This document shows positions 15,057 to 21,949 of a DNA stretch of 21,949 nt, in pieces. This DNA comes from Betaproteobacteria bacterium. Lineage in GTDB: Bacteria > Pseudomonadota > Gammaproteobacteria > Burkholderiales > SG8-41. The translations under genes and the position numbers were made by a program. Each line of letters begins with the position of its first letter. Within the stretch, counting starts at the first letter, position 1. Location: contig JANXRI010000026.1 of NCBI GenBank assembly GCA_025353085.1, positions 1 to 21,949 of the forward strand, read 5' to 3'. The notes beneath the pieces were generated by a model. That model was not told the DNA's origin. It made no database searches and worked only from the letters and a program-made list of their open reading frames with translations.

Positions 15057-16034
15057 TTAGTCGAGCTTGGCGCCCGATTTTTTGACGACGTCCGCCCATT
15101 TGACGGTCTCTTTTTTCACGAACTCGGCGAACGCTTCGGGCGTGCCGCCGACCGGCTCCGCTTCGATTGCCGCATAGCGCTCGCGCAACGTCGGCGCCTG
15201 CAACGCCTTGTTGATTTCGATGTTGAGCTTGGTGACGATCGCGCGCGACGTGCCGACCGGCAGCACGATGCCGCCCCATGCATTGGTTTCATACCCGGGC
15301 ACGCCGGCTTCCGCGATCGTCGGTATGTCGGGGAAGATCGGCGAGCGCTTCGCGCTGCTGACGCCGATGCCGCGCACCTTGCCGGAGCGCACCTGCGGCG
15401 AGATCGATGTCAGATTGTCGAACATGAGCTGAACCTGACCGCCGATCAAATCGGAAATCCCCTGCGGGCTGCCTTTGTACGGCACGTGCACGATCTGCGT
15501 GCCGGTCAGGATTTTAAAGAGTTCGCCGCCCAAGTGGCCGGTGGTGCCGTTGCCGCCCGACGCGTTAGATAATTTGCCCGGATGCTGGCGCGCGTACTCG
15601 ATCAGCTCCTTGACCGATTTCACCGGCAGCGAATTGGTCAGCGCGAGCATGTTGTAAGTCGACAAAAACTGGCCGACCAGCACGAGGTCCTTGTCCGGAT
15701 CGTATGGCTGTTGCTGTTTCGGCAACAGCGATTTGTTAATCGCCAGCGTGACGACGTTCGCGTAGCCGATCGTATAGCCGTCCGGATTCGCGTGTACGAC
15801 CATGTCCGTGCCGATGGTTTGCGCGGCGCCCGGCCGGTTGTCGATCACGATCTGCTGACCCATCTGCTTGACGAGTTCGACCGCGAGCAGCCGGCTCACG
15901 ACGTCCGGCGAGCCACCCGCCGCCGACGAAATGATGAGGCGAATCGGCCGTTCGGGATAGGCAGCGACGGCGCTACCCGCAAGCAGACATAACGCGAGCG
16001 TCAGCGCGCGCACAAACAACGGGCAGTTGGACAT
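15057..16034 (-). CDS. Bug/TctC-family tripartite tricarboxylate transporter binding protein
   Basis: This 325-residue periplasmic solute-binding protein has a signal peptide at residues 1-24 (ALTLALCLLAGSAVAAYPERP). The Bug family pattern is complete: YPERPIRLIISSAAGGSPDVVSR, GQQIVIDNRPGAA, HVPYKGSPQGISDLIGGQVQ, IPTIAEAGVPGYETNAWGGI and a C-terminal KWADVVKKSGAKLD. Such proteins bind small carboxylates or amides. Most are orphans without TctA and TctB genes nearby, and none is present here. GAGGGG lies just before the ATG. It is expressed together with the deacylase, so an N-acyl-D-amino acid or a related acid is a reasonable guess for the ligand. The large expansion of this family is typical of Betaproteobacteria. 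Confidence 0.93.
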   Translation of the reverse strand: MSNCPLFVRALTLALCLLAGSAVAAYPERPIRLIISSAAGGSPDVVSRLLAVELVKQMGQQIVIDNRPGAAQTIGTDMVVHANPDGYTIGYANVVTLAINKSLLPKQQQPYDPDKDLVLVGQFLSTYNMLALTNSLPVKSVKELIEYARQHPGKLSNASGGNGTTGHLGGELFKILTGTQIVHVPYKGSPQGISDLIGGQVQLMFDNLTSISPQVRSGKVRGIGVSSAKRSPIFPDIPTIAEAGVPGYETNAWGGIVLPVGTSRAIVTKLNIEINKALQAPTLRERYAAIEAEPVGGTPEAFAEFVKKETVKWADVVKKSGAKLD

Positions 16035-16233
16035 AGCATCCCCTCGAAGATCGGCCCCGATATCGCGAGCCCCGGGCGATTTTGGGACACTTGGCCTTCG
16101 GGGTCAAACCAGTTGCAGCGCTTGAGCGGTGCGCCTCGACGTTGAGCTTGTAGTTGAAACGTTCGATCGACGCAATCCGCGTGACGACGGTGCAGCGTGC
16201 GTGGTGCTAACCTGCCGAGAATCAAGCGACGGC

Positions 16234-16866
16234 TTACGGCGCGAGCCGCGCGATCTGCCAGCCGTCGTCGGCGCGCGTATACAGCACGCGATCGTGCAAT
16301 CTGTTCGAGCGGCCCTGCCAGAATTCAAACGCCGACGGCAGCACGCGATAGCCGCCCCAGTGCGCCGGCCGCGCGGGCGCCGTGCCATGGTCTTTCTCGG
16401 CTTTACTAAAGCGCGCCTCGAGCGCAGCGCGATCGGCCACGACTTCGCTTTGGGGCGACGCAATCGCGGCATGCCGGCTGCCGAGCGGGCGGCTCGCGAA
16501 GTACTCGTCCGATTCGAGCGCCGATACTTTTTCAACGCGGCCTTCAATACGCACTTCGCGTTCGATCTCGACCCAGTGAAACAGCAGTGCCGCCGCCGGA
16601 TTTACAGCGAGCTCGGCGCCTTTGCGCGATGCATAGTTGGTAAAGAACACGAGGCCGCGTGCGTCGATCCCCTTCAGGAGGACGATGCGCGCCGAGGGCC
16701 GGCCGCCCGCCGAGGCGGTCGCGAGCGTCATCGAATTTACCATCGGCATTTTGGCGACGACCGCTTCGTCGAACCAGCGGTTGAATTGTTGAATCGGATC
16801 ACGCGCGACATCGTGCTCGTCGAGGGATGCACGCATGTATTCCTCGCGCAAATCGGCAATTTTCAT
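16234..16866 (-). CDS. pdxH: pyridoxamine/pyridoxine 5'-phosphate oxidase
   Basis: PdxH is a cytoplasmic FMN-dependent dimer that oxidises pyridoxine or pyridoxamine phosphate to pyridoxal phosphate, the last step of vitamin B6 synthesis and salvage. The 210 residues cover the whole family (218 in E. coli). MKIADLREEY starts it, and SARIVLLKGIDARGLVFFTN and YASRKGAELAVNPAAALLFHW give the FMN site. VRIEGRVEKVS, FEFWQGRSNRLHDR and the canonical C-terminus IARLAP are also present. The frame continues open upstream for another 200 codons, but that part has no homology and overlaps the DUF2135 remnant, so the ATG at 16866 is chosen. It lies 92 bases after the DUF2135 remnant. Confidence 0.95.
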   Translation of the reverse strand: MKIADLREEYMRASLDEHDVARDPIQQFNRWFDEAVVAKMPMVNSMTLATASAGGRPSARIVLLKGIDARGLVFFTNYASRKGAELAVNPAAALLFHWVEIEREVRIEGRVEKVSALESDEYFASRPLGSRHAAIASPQSEVVADRAALEARFSKAEKDHGTAPARPAHWGGYRVLPSAFEFWQGRSNRLHDRVLYTRADDGWQIARLAP

Positions 16867-16958
16867 AAAATCAGGCGGGGTTGCATTGTCATCATTGTAT
16901 GCGCACCCGGCACCGTCCGCCTTGCCGGCATGGCCAAGGCGGACGCCCTGTGCGGGGG

Positions 16959-17462
16959 TTACCTGACTTCGAATTCGCCGACGAACACGAGTTCCTGACG
17001 GCCTTTGAGGTGCAGCGTAATCGCTTGCTCGGCCTGCTCGACCGTGCCGAAGCGCGTTGAGAGCTTGACCTGCAAGGTCGTCGGTCCGGTCACCGCCTGC
17101 CGGCGGTCGCCGAAGTACTGCGCTTCGACTTTGTACTTGCCGGGCTTGGCGTGCTTGAGCAAAAACTCCTCGGGCCCATAGCCGCCGGTGAAATCGAGCG
17201 ACATGCGCCCGCCCTGATAGGTGAGTGGGTGTCCGTAGAACGCCTTCTCGCCATTGGGATCGGTCACCCACAAATCGATGTCGGTGTTGTCGGCGTCCCA
17301 CGTCAAGACGACGCGCAAGTCGAGTGGCAGATTCTTGATCAACCGTGGATCGATGCGGCTCGTGTCGAGCTTCGCGCCGCTCGTCGCGATGACGGCGTTG
17401 AGTTCCGCCAGCGTGATGATTTCGACATCGGGAAAGCGGCAAGGGATTGAGCGTTCCGACTG
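16959..17462 (-). pseudogene. 5'-truncated DUF2135 protein (C-terminal part of a VIT-type protein)
   Basis: The minus frame is open from 17462, just after an in-frame TGA, to the stop at 16959. It has no ATG or GTG start before the conserved region. Residues after about 17438 read RFPDVEIITLAELNAVIA. LDLRVVLTWDADNTDIDLWV, GEKAFYGHPLTYQGGRMSLD and FTGGYGPEEFLLKHAKPGKY then form a complete DUF2135 beta domain. In larger relatives this is the C-terminal end of a long VIT-domain protein, where the RFP-x-VE-x-I-x-L-x-ELNA segment precedes DUF2135. The upstream part is missing and is replaced by the PhyH gene. A TTG start at 17342 could still give a 127-residue DUF2135-only protein, so expression is not excluded. 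Confidence 0.65.
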
Positions 17463-17485
17463 TCATCCATTATGAAACGCTCAAT
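17446..17485. repeat. 10-bp perfect inverted repeat at the DUF2135 truncation point
   Basis: ATTGAGCGTT (17446-17455) and AACGCTCAAT (17476-17485) are perfect complements 20 bases apart; with one mismatch the arms reach 12 bases. The repeat covers the stop codon of the PhyH gene and the broken 5' end of the DUF2135 remnant. No T-run follows on either strand. Confidence 0.85.
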
Positions 17486-18257
17486 AGTTGCGCAAACAGT
17501 CGTCCGGCAGACAGTCAATCGGCGCGAAATCGCGGTGCGCGATGTAATCAGGCCGGTGAAAGCGCCGGATATGGTTCAGGCACGAGTTCACGCTCAGGTA
17601 AACGATCGTGCGGTTCCACGGCGTCATATTGCTGCCCGACGCATGCACGAGATTGCAATGGAACATTATCATCGAGCCGGCCGGGCCCTTGGGCGCGATG
17701 ATGCCGCCCTCGGCAACGAGCCGCGTGATCGTTGCATTGTCGATCGTCCACAGCGGATAGCTGGTGGTCGACAGATCGTGGCCTGCCGCCTGCCGGCCTT
17801 CTTTATGCGAGCGCGGAATGAACATCAGCGGCCCGTTGAATTCGTTCACCTCTTCGAGGAATACCGCGACGTTCATCGCGCGCGCTGCCGGCATGTCGTC
17901 GTCGTTGAACCAGGTGCCGTAATCCTGATGCCATTGCCACACGTCGCCGTCGAACGCCGCTTTACCGTTGATCTTGAACTGGTGGATATAAACGTCGTCT
18001 TTGAGAACTTGCTGCGCAGGTTCAATCACGCGCGGATGGTGTGCGAGGCGCCGATAGGCATCATTGTAAGTATGCGCGGCAAAGTTGGTGCGCACGGCGT
18101 TGCTGTCTTTCTCGCGCACATTTTCGGCCCGCTGTTCGGCATAAAGCTTTGGCACTTCGGCATTGAGCGTCGCCGTTTCAGTTGGCGAAAAGAGGGCGGG
18201 AAAAAACAAATACCCTTCGCGCTCGTATTCCTCGATTTGGGCAGGCGTCAGTTTCAT
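17481..18257 (-). CDS. phytanoyl-CoA dioxygenase (PhyH) family protein
   Basis: This is a 258-residue cytoplasmic Fe(II)/2-oxoglutarate hydroxylase. H110 and D112 in WQWHQDYG and H205 in LVHASGSN form the iron triad, and R216 in TPWNRTIVYL is placed to hold 2-oxoglutarate. The N-terminus QIEEYEREGYLFFPALF is typical of PhyH and ectoine hydroxylase relatives. GPLMFIPRSHKEG is the strand before the double-stranded helix turn. Known relatives hydroxylate phytanoyl-CoA, ectoine, proline or natural-product intermediates. Without pathway genes nearby, no substrate can be chosen; ectoine synthesis genes are absent here. The ATG at 18257 has a GGAAA site. It lies 32 bases after the membrane-anchored protein and is probably co-transcribed with it. 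Confidence 0.9.
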   Translation of the reverse strand: MKLTPAQIEEYEREGYLFFPALFSPTETATLNAEVPKLYAEQRAENVREKDSNAVRTNFAAHTYNDAYRRLAHHPRVIEPAQQVLKDDVYIHQFKINGKAAFDGDVWQWHQDYGTWFNDDDMPAARAMNVAVFLEEVNEFNGPLMFIPRSHKEGRQAAGHDLSTTSYPLWTIDNATITRLVAEGGIIAPKGPAGSMIMFHCNLVHASGSNMTPWNRTIVYLSVNSCLNHIRRFHRPDYIAHRDFAPIDCLPDDCLRNY

Positions 18258-18289
18258 GATCGTTTCCGCGCGGGATGACGGTTAAGAGC

Positions 18290-18922
18290 TTAGCATCGCG
18301 GCGGTGCACCGTCATCAGCCGCCGCGCGGTTATGCCGCCATCGCCAGGTCAGACCGGCTGCGGCCATGAGCAACGCAACAGCAAGCACCATCCACCATAC
18401 AGGTTGTAACGTCGGCGCGGCCATGCTTTGCGCACGGCGCGAACTTTTCGGCGTCGCCGCCTGCTGCCACGCCGTGACCCACGCTGCCGATTGCCGCGGC
18501 GGGTGGTCGTCACTTAACCACGTGAGCGCAACCGGAAATGCATAATCATTTATCACGGCCCCGCTGCGCGCATCGGTGAGCTGCAAACGCACTTCGTCGA
18601 TGCGCGTCGGCTGCTCGCCCCAGTAGAACAAACTCACGACGCCGATGCCGCCCGCCGGCAAAAACGCGGGCGCGCTGCTGCCGCCGTTATCGAGCACCGG
18701 CTTGCCTTTGAACCAGCCGCCCACCGCGACGGCGAGCGGCGTTGCGGCCACGACTTCAAATCGCACAAAAAACGGTTGCTGACGCGCGAGCATCACGTCA
18801 GGCGCCGGATCGGTCGCAAGGATTTTGAGTTCGGCTATGGATTGAGCCTGGCCGAGTGCAGCGCAGAACAGCCACAGCAATCCGACCGCGCCGCGAGCTA
18901 CCAAGGCGGGCAGTGAATTCAC
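18290..18922 (-). CDS. membrane-anchored periplasmic protein of unknown function
   Basis: This is a 210-residue protein I cannot assign to a family. Residues 1-27 look like a signal peptide (LVARGAVGLLWLFCAALGQAQS). The middle (about 28-145) is predicted beta-rich, with FFVRFEVVAATPLAVAVGGW, LPAGGIGVVSLFYW and DEVRLQLTDARSGAVINDY. A Ser/Ala/Arg-rich linker follows, then one transmembrane helix (WWMVLAVALLMAAAGLTW) and a short basic cytoplasmic end. Its GTG start overlaps the TGA of the GGDEF gene in a shared GTGA, which indicates translational coupling. That layout suggests a periplasmic sensor or partner for the diguanylate cyclase, by inference only. Confidence 0.78.
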   Translation of the reverse strand: MNSLPALVARGAVGLLWLFCAALGQAQSIAELKILATDPAPDVMLARQQPFFVRFEVVAATPLAVAVGGWFKGKPVLDNGGSSAPAFLPAGGIGVVSLFYWGEQPTRIDEVRLQLTDARSGAVINDYAFPVALTWLSDDHPPRQSAAWVTAWQQAATPKSSRRAQSMAAPTLQPVWWMVLAVALLMAAAGLTWRWRHNRAAADDGAPPRC

Positions 18923-20145
18923 CGGCTCACCAGATTGCGGCCTTTGTTCTTCGCACGATAGAGCGCCTCGTCGGCCGCTTTGATGACCTCGGCGGTCGTC
19001 GCGAGTTGCGCGCTGCTGTCGGCGACGCCGATACTGATCGTGACCGCGACCGAAGTCGCCTCGCGAAAAGCGCCCTGCTTGCGGGTTGCCGGTTCGGGTT
19101 TGGCCGGGCGGTCGGGCGCGCGCACGGCGATTTTGTATTCTGCGATCGCACTGCGCAGCGCTTCGAGATGCGGCAATGCATGCGCAATGTCCTTGCCGGG
19201 AAATAATACCGTGAATTCCTCGCCGCCATAGCGGAATGCGGTGCCGCCGCCGCCGACCGCCGCAAGCTTGGCCGCCACCATTTTCAGCACCTGATCACCG
19301 AGATCGTGGCCGTGCGTGTCGTTGAATTTTTTGAAATGGTCGACGTCGCACATCGCGATTGCGTAATGACGGCCGAGTCCCATCATGCGCTCGTTCAGAT
19401 TGCGCCGGCTCGGCAAGCCCGTAAGCTCATCGCGAAATGCCATGCGGAATGTGTCCTGCAGCAGCGCGATTGTGAACACCAGCGCCGCAGCGGCGCAGTA
19501 GACCGCGAATGCATTCGGCACGCCAACGAAGTGCATCGCCAGTGCAAACGCACACAGTGCGCCCGCAAACGAAATGTCGATCGCCACGCGCCTGATCAGC
19601 CACACCGCCAAGCTCGCGCCGATGCCAAGCGCGAGACATATCCACCCCAGTTGACGCACCGGCGATGCCGCGAACAGCGTACTGTCGAAAAACGGCGAGA
19701 TCGCCCACGCCGTGACCCAGGTCAGCGGCGCCTTGATGACCCACCACGTGAGCAATGCCCCGGCTGCGATGATGCTCGAGCGCTGCAACCCGTGCATATT
19801 AAATACGCCGCGTTCCGGCATGATGCACAGCAGCGCCAGGTTGAGTGGCACGAACACGCCGAGCGCGGCAAACAATGTATGCGCGCGAAAGCCGGCGAGC
19901 TCGTCGCGCGCGACCCAGCCGTAGCTCACATACGCAAGGGCGAGCGTAATCAACGCGAAGACGATGCGGCCGCGCCGGAAGCAAATCCCGAGCAGCGCAC
20001 CGAGCGCGATCACAAAATAAACGCCGTAGACCTTTATGCCTGCCAGCGTGGGCGGCAATTCGCTGACGTGCGGCACCGCCCACCATGCGGTGATGATGAT
20101 GGCAGTCGGCAGCAATAGCTCGATCAGGATTTTCGCCGGATTCAT
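18919..20145 (-). CDS. membrane diguanylate cyclase (GGDEF domain)
   Basis: This 408-residue inner-membrane enzyme makes cyclic di-GMP from two GTP. The N-terminal 230 or so residues hold about seven hydrophobic helices, possibly a sensor of the MASE type. The C-terminal GGDEF domain runs from RDELTGLPSRRNLNERM. The metal-binding motif is CDVDHFKKFNDTHGHDLGD and the active loop is FRYGGEEF. ISIGVADS and ADEALYRAKNKGRN close the domain. The usual RxxD inhibitory site, which sits just before the loop, is missing (VGGGGTAF instead), so product inhibition through that site is not expected. An open frame continues upstream to 20256, but MNPAKILIELLLPT at 20145 starts the first helix. It overlaps the next gene by four bases. 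Confidence 0.9.
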   Translation of the reverse strand: MNPAKILIELLLPTAIIITAWWAVPHVSELPPTLAGIKVYGVYFVIALGALLGICFRRGRIVFALITLALAYVSYGWVARDELAGFRAHTLFAALGVFVPLNLALLCIMPERGVFNMHGLQRSSIIAAGALLTWWVIKAPLTWVTAWAISPFFDSTLFAASPVRQLGWICLALGIGASLAVWLIRRVAIDISFAGALCAFALAMHFVGVPNAFAVYCAAAALVFTIALLQDTFRMAFRDELTGLPSRRNLNERMMGLGRHYAIAMCDVDHFKKFNDTHGHDLGDQVLKMVAAKLAAVGGGGTAFRYGGEEFTVLFPGKDIAHALPHLEALRSAIAEYKIAVRAPDRPAKPEPATRKQGAFREATSVAVTISIGVADSSAQLATTAEVIKAADEALYRAKNKGRNLVSR

Positions 20146-20430
20146 GCTGTTGGCCGGCGGACGTGGCGGCGTGTAGGCAAGGCGATCATGGCTGTTGAAA
20201 ATAACGGTTGGCGCCGTTGGTATCCATGAAGTCGCGGGGAGTACGCAGGATAGCACGCGTGAGCGCCTGCAATTTCAGAGCGGTCCCGGGCGCCACGCCG
20301 TCGTGCCAGGCGCGAAATGAACTTAGCGCAGGGCGTTGCAATCTCATGTAAAGCTCGCGCGGAAAAATCGCGCAGGAGTCCACTCAGTTTGGTTTCACAC
20401 TGTCGCACTTTTATCCGGAAAGGATCACTT

Positions 20431-21036
20431 ATGAAACTTTATTATTCGCCCGGCGCCTGTTCACTCGCCGCCCATATCATTCTGCGCGAGGCGGGCTATT
20501 CGTTCGATCTCGAGAAGGTCGATCTCGCTACCAAAACAACCGCCGGCGGTCACGATTTCACCGCGCTTAATCCGAAAGGGTATGTGCCGGTCTTACAGTT
20601 CGACGACGGCCAGGTGCTGACCGAAAACATCGCGATCGACGAGTACTTAGCCGACCACAAGCCGGAGTCAGGCCTGGCGCCGATTGCCGGCACGCTCGAG
20701 CGTTATCGATTGGTCGAGTGGCTCGCGTTCATCAGCACCGAAATCCACAAGCAGTTTGGCCCTTTGTTCAAACCGGATACGCCGGATGCCACCAGGCAGG
20801 CACAAAAAGACGTTCTCGCGAAGCGTTTCGATTATGTCGTCGGTCAACTCGCGAACCACCAATACCTGACCGGCGACTTTTCGGTTGCCGACGCCTATTT
20901 GTTCACCGTCTTGCGGTGGGCGGTGATGATGAAATTCGATATGAAGCGGTGGCCGGTGATCGAGACTTACATGACACGCGTCGCTGCGCGTCCGCAAGTG
21001 CGGGCCGCGCTCGAGGCCGAAGGTCTCGCTGCGTGA
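20431..21036 (+). CDS. gstA: beta-class glutathione S-transferase
   Basis: This 201-residue cytoplasmic enzyme conjugates or reduces electrophiles with glutathione. It is the same length as E. coli GstA and aligns throughout. The N-terminal thioredoxin fold is MKLYYSPGACSLAAHIILRE, with the beta-class Cys10. NPKGYVPVLQFDDGQVLTE holds the cis-Pro, and EYLAD ends the fold. The helical domain includes H106 in FISTEIHKQF, the second beta-class active-site residue, and VADAYLFTVLRWA. GGAAAGGATCACTT precedes the ATG at 20431. The frame is open 38 codons further upstream, without homology. It is divergent from the GGDEF gene across 285 bases in which no certain promoter was found. Confidence 0.94.
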   Translation: MKLYYSPGACSLAAHIILREAGYSFDLEKVDLATKTTAGGHDFTALNPKGYVPVLQFDDGQVLTENIAIDEYLADHKPESGLAPIAGTLERYRLVEWLAFISTEIHKQFGPLFKPDTPDATRQAQKDVLAKRFDYVVGQLANHQYLTGDFSVADAYLFTVLRWAVMMKFDMKRWPVIETYMTRVAARPQVRAALEAEGLAA

Positions 21037-21130
21037 GGTTTCGCGAAGTCATTCGTTCGGACGGGGATTGCGGATGCAGGCATACTGCGCGTCGAACGCG
21101 GTGGATGCCGCTGTTAACGAAGAGGTCTAA

Positions 21131-21295
21131 ATGCCAAAGCAATCGCCGCCGAATCTACCTAAAGCCAAGCCGCCCAAAGCAAAGCTGGCCATGCCCGCGA
21201 AGAGCCGCAATCCGTTTGCGCTCAATCAGGATTTTAATCAGCAAAGCCGCAAGCTGCTCGGCAAGCATTACCGCGCGAAATTCGGCGTGAGTTGA
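21131..21295 (+). CDS. 54-residue basic protein, unknown function
   Basis: The ATG at 21131 follows AGAGG (21121-21125) at five bases and opens a 54-residue frame ending at TGA 21293. The first half is a Lys/Pro/Ala tail (PPNLPKAKPPKAKLAMPAKS). The second half reads RNPFALNQDFNQQSRKLLGKHYRAKFGVS, with a predicted charged helix. The composition is unlike a random frame and the ribosome binding site is good, so a real gene is likely. The N-terminal tail recalls the Lys/Pro/Ala tail of the SWIB protein in this window, which may hint at nucleic-acid binding, but there is no direct evidence. It is flanked by related GGGGATTG repeats. Confidence 0.55.
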   Translation: MPKQSPPNLPKAKPPKAKLAMPAKSRNPFALNQDFNQQSRKLLGKHYRAKFGVS

Positions 21296-21310
21296 AAGGC
21301 AGGATTGAGG

Positions 21311-21414
21311 AGCGGGGATTGAGGATTGATGTTCGAGTGCGCGTTTGCTACTAAAATGCGGGTCCGGTCGGTTGAGTACGATTTAATTTCAATCCGCAAT
21401 CCTCATTCCCCGCT
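21311..21414. repeat. imperfect inverted repeat with a third related copy near gst
   Basis: AGCGGGGATTGAGGAT (21311-21326) and the complement of 21399-21414 match at 15 of 16 bases, 72 bases apart. A related GGGGATTGCGGATG lies at about 21063-21076 on the other side of the small gene. The right arm ends eight bases before the rlmJ GTG. Confidence 0.7.
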
Positions 21415-21422
21415 ACTAACCT

Positions 21423-21949
21423 GTGCTCGCTTACCGCCATTTATTTCATGCCGGCAATTTCGCCGATGTCTTTAAACATGCGCTATTAGCTCAGCTTGTG
21501 CTGGGTCTGGCGAATAAAGACAAACCGTTTTTTTGCCTCGACACGCATGCCGGCATCGGACGCTACGATCTCACGCACGACTGGGCGCGCAAAAACGCCG
21601 AACATAAAAGCGGCATCTCGCTCGTCTGGCCGCGCCAGGATCTGCCGCCCGAATTAACGCCGTACATCGATGCCGTACGCGCGGAAAATCCTGACGGCAG
21701 GCTCACGTTTTATCCGGGGTCCCCTCGCATCGTGCGCCGGCTTATGCGCGCGCACGATCGTCTCGCGCTGGTCGAACTCAATAAAAGAGATTTTGAAACG
21801 CTCGCCACCCTGTTCGAAAACGATCGCCAGGTGCAGGTGCGGCTGCTCGATGGCTATCAGGCTTTGAAGGCCTTGTTGCCGCCGCCCGAGCGGCGCGGCC
21901 TCGTGTTTATCGACTCATCGTTCGACCGCGCGCAGGAGTTCAAGCGCCT
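21423..21949 (+). CDS. rlmJ: 23S rRNA (adenine2030-N6)-methyltransferase RlmJ, 5' part
   Basis: RlmJ methylates N6 of A2030 in 23S rRNA with S-adenosylmethionine. A GTG at 21423 opens MLAYRHLFHAGNFADVFKH, which matches E. coli MLSYRHSFHAGNHADVLKH almost position by position. The frame stays open to the window edge, giving 175 residues. KPFFCLDTHAGIGRYDL is the SAM motif region, FYPGSPRIVRRLM and LVELNKRDF follow, and ALLPPPERRGLVFID leads to the catalytic loop. At residues 164-167 the usual DPPY reads DSSF, while the leading Asp164 keeps the E. coli number. No good ribosome binding site is seen; an inverted-repeat arm sits where it would be. The C-terminus is outside the window. Confidence 0.92.
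   Translation, partial: MLAYRHLFHAGNFADVFKHALLAQLVLGLANKDKPFFCLDTHAGIGRYDLTHDWARKNAEHKSGISLVWPRQDLPPELTPYIDAVRAENPDGRLTFYPGSPRIVRRLMRAHDRLALVELNKRDFETLATLFENDRQVQVRLLDGYQALKALLPPPERRGLVFIDSSFDRAQEFKR

Noticed and set aside
13704..15572. Very long open frame (622 codons) on the plus strand
   Set aside because: It is antisense to the deacylase and binding-protein genes, which both show full family motifs. Its Arg/Asp/Val-rich composition is typical of a shadow frame in GC-rich DNA.
16867..17466. Open 200-codon extension in front of pdxH on the minus strand
   Set aside because: It has no family resemblance, overlaps the DUF2135 remnant in another frame, and PdxH homology begins exactly at the ATG at 16866.
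20186..20383. Small minus-strand frame of up to 65 codons between the cyclase and gst genes
   Set aside because: It has no good ribosome binding site and no recognised homology, and it covers the region where both divergent promoters must lie. It remains possible but unsupported.

Overview
The window looks like part of a betaproteobacterial chromosome, probably Burkholderiales or a related soil or freshwater lineage. The evidence is a Bug/TctC-type solute-binding protein, a SWIB protein with a lysine-rich tail, the DUF47-PiT phosphate pair, a Can-type carbonic anhydrase, and GC-rich housekeeping genes that use GTG or TTG starts as well as ATG. The genus cannot be named from sequence alone. 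No rRNA, tRNA, CRISPR array or intact transposon was seen.

Left part (1-6469), housekeeping and small-molecule metabolism. It holds the 5' part of diacylglycerol kinase (-), a divergent metallo-beta-lactamase-fold hydrolase (+), beta-carbonic anhydrase (-), the ergothioneine sulfoxide synthase EgtB (+), and a SWIB protein (+) with a clear intrinsic terminator. An MFS transporter (-) and a TauD-type dioxygenase (+) follow as a divergent pair.

Middle (about 6470-9880), an AT-richer accessory block. A strong-looking promoter in AT-rich DNA precedes four exported proteins in one direction: an outer-membrane beta-barrel with a G10 tract near its 3' end, a periplasmic heptad-repeat protein, a short charged secreted protein, and a FecR-domain protein with an Arg/Glu/His-rich tail. 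The block ends in mobile-element debris: a broken IS3-type OrfA and a decayed IS200-like (REP-associated tyrosine) transposase. This is the best candidate for an undescribed envelope module.

Right part (9881-21949). It holds a DMT/EamA permease (-), the DUF47 phosphate-transport regulator plus PiT transporter (+), and a bactofilin (-) with its own promoter and terminator. A long run of minus-strand genes follows in transcription order from 20145 down to 13590: GGDEF cyclase, a translationally coupled membrane-anchored protein, a PhyH-type dioxygenase, a 5'-truncated DUF2135 remnant with a 10-bp inverted repeat at the break, PdxH, a Bug-type binding protein, and an N-acyl-D-amino-acid deacylase. 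The window ends on the plus strand with a beta-class glutathione transferase, a 54-residue basic protein lying between related repeats, and the start of RlmJ, whose catalytic motif reads DSSF instead of DPPY.
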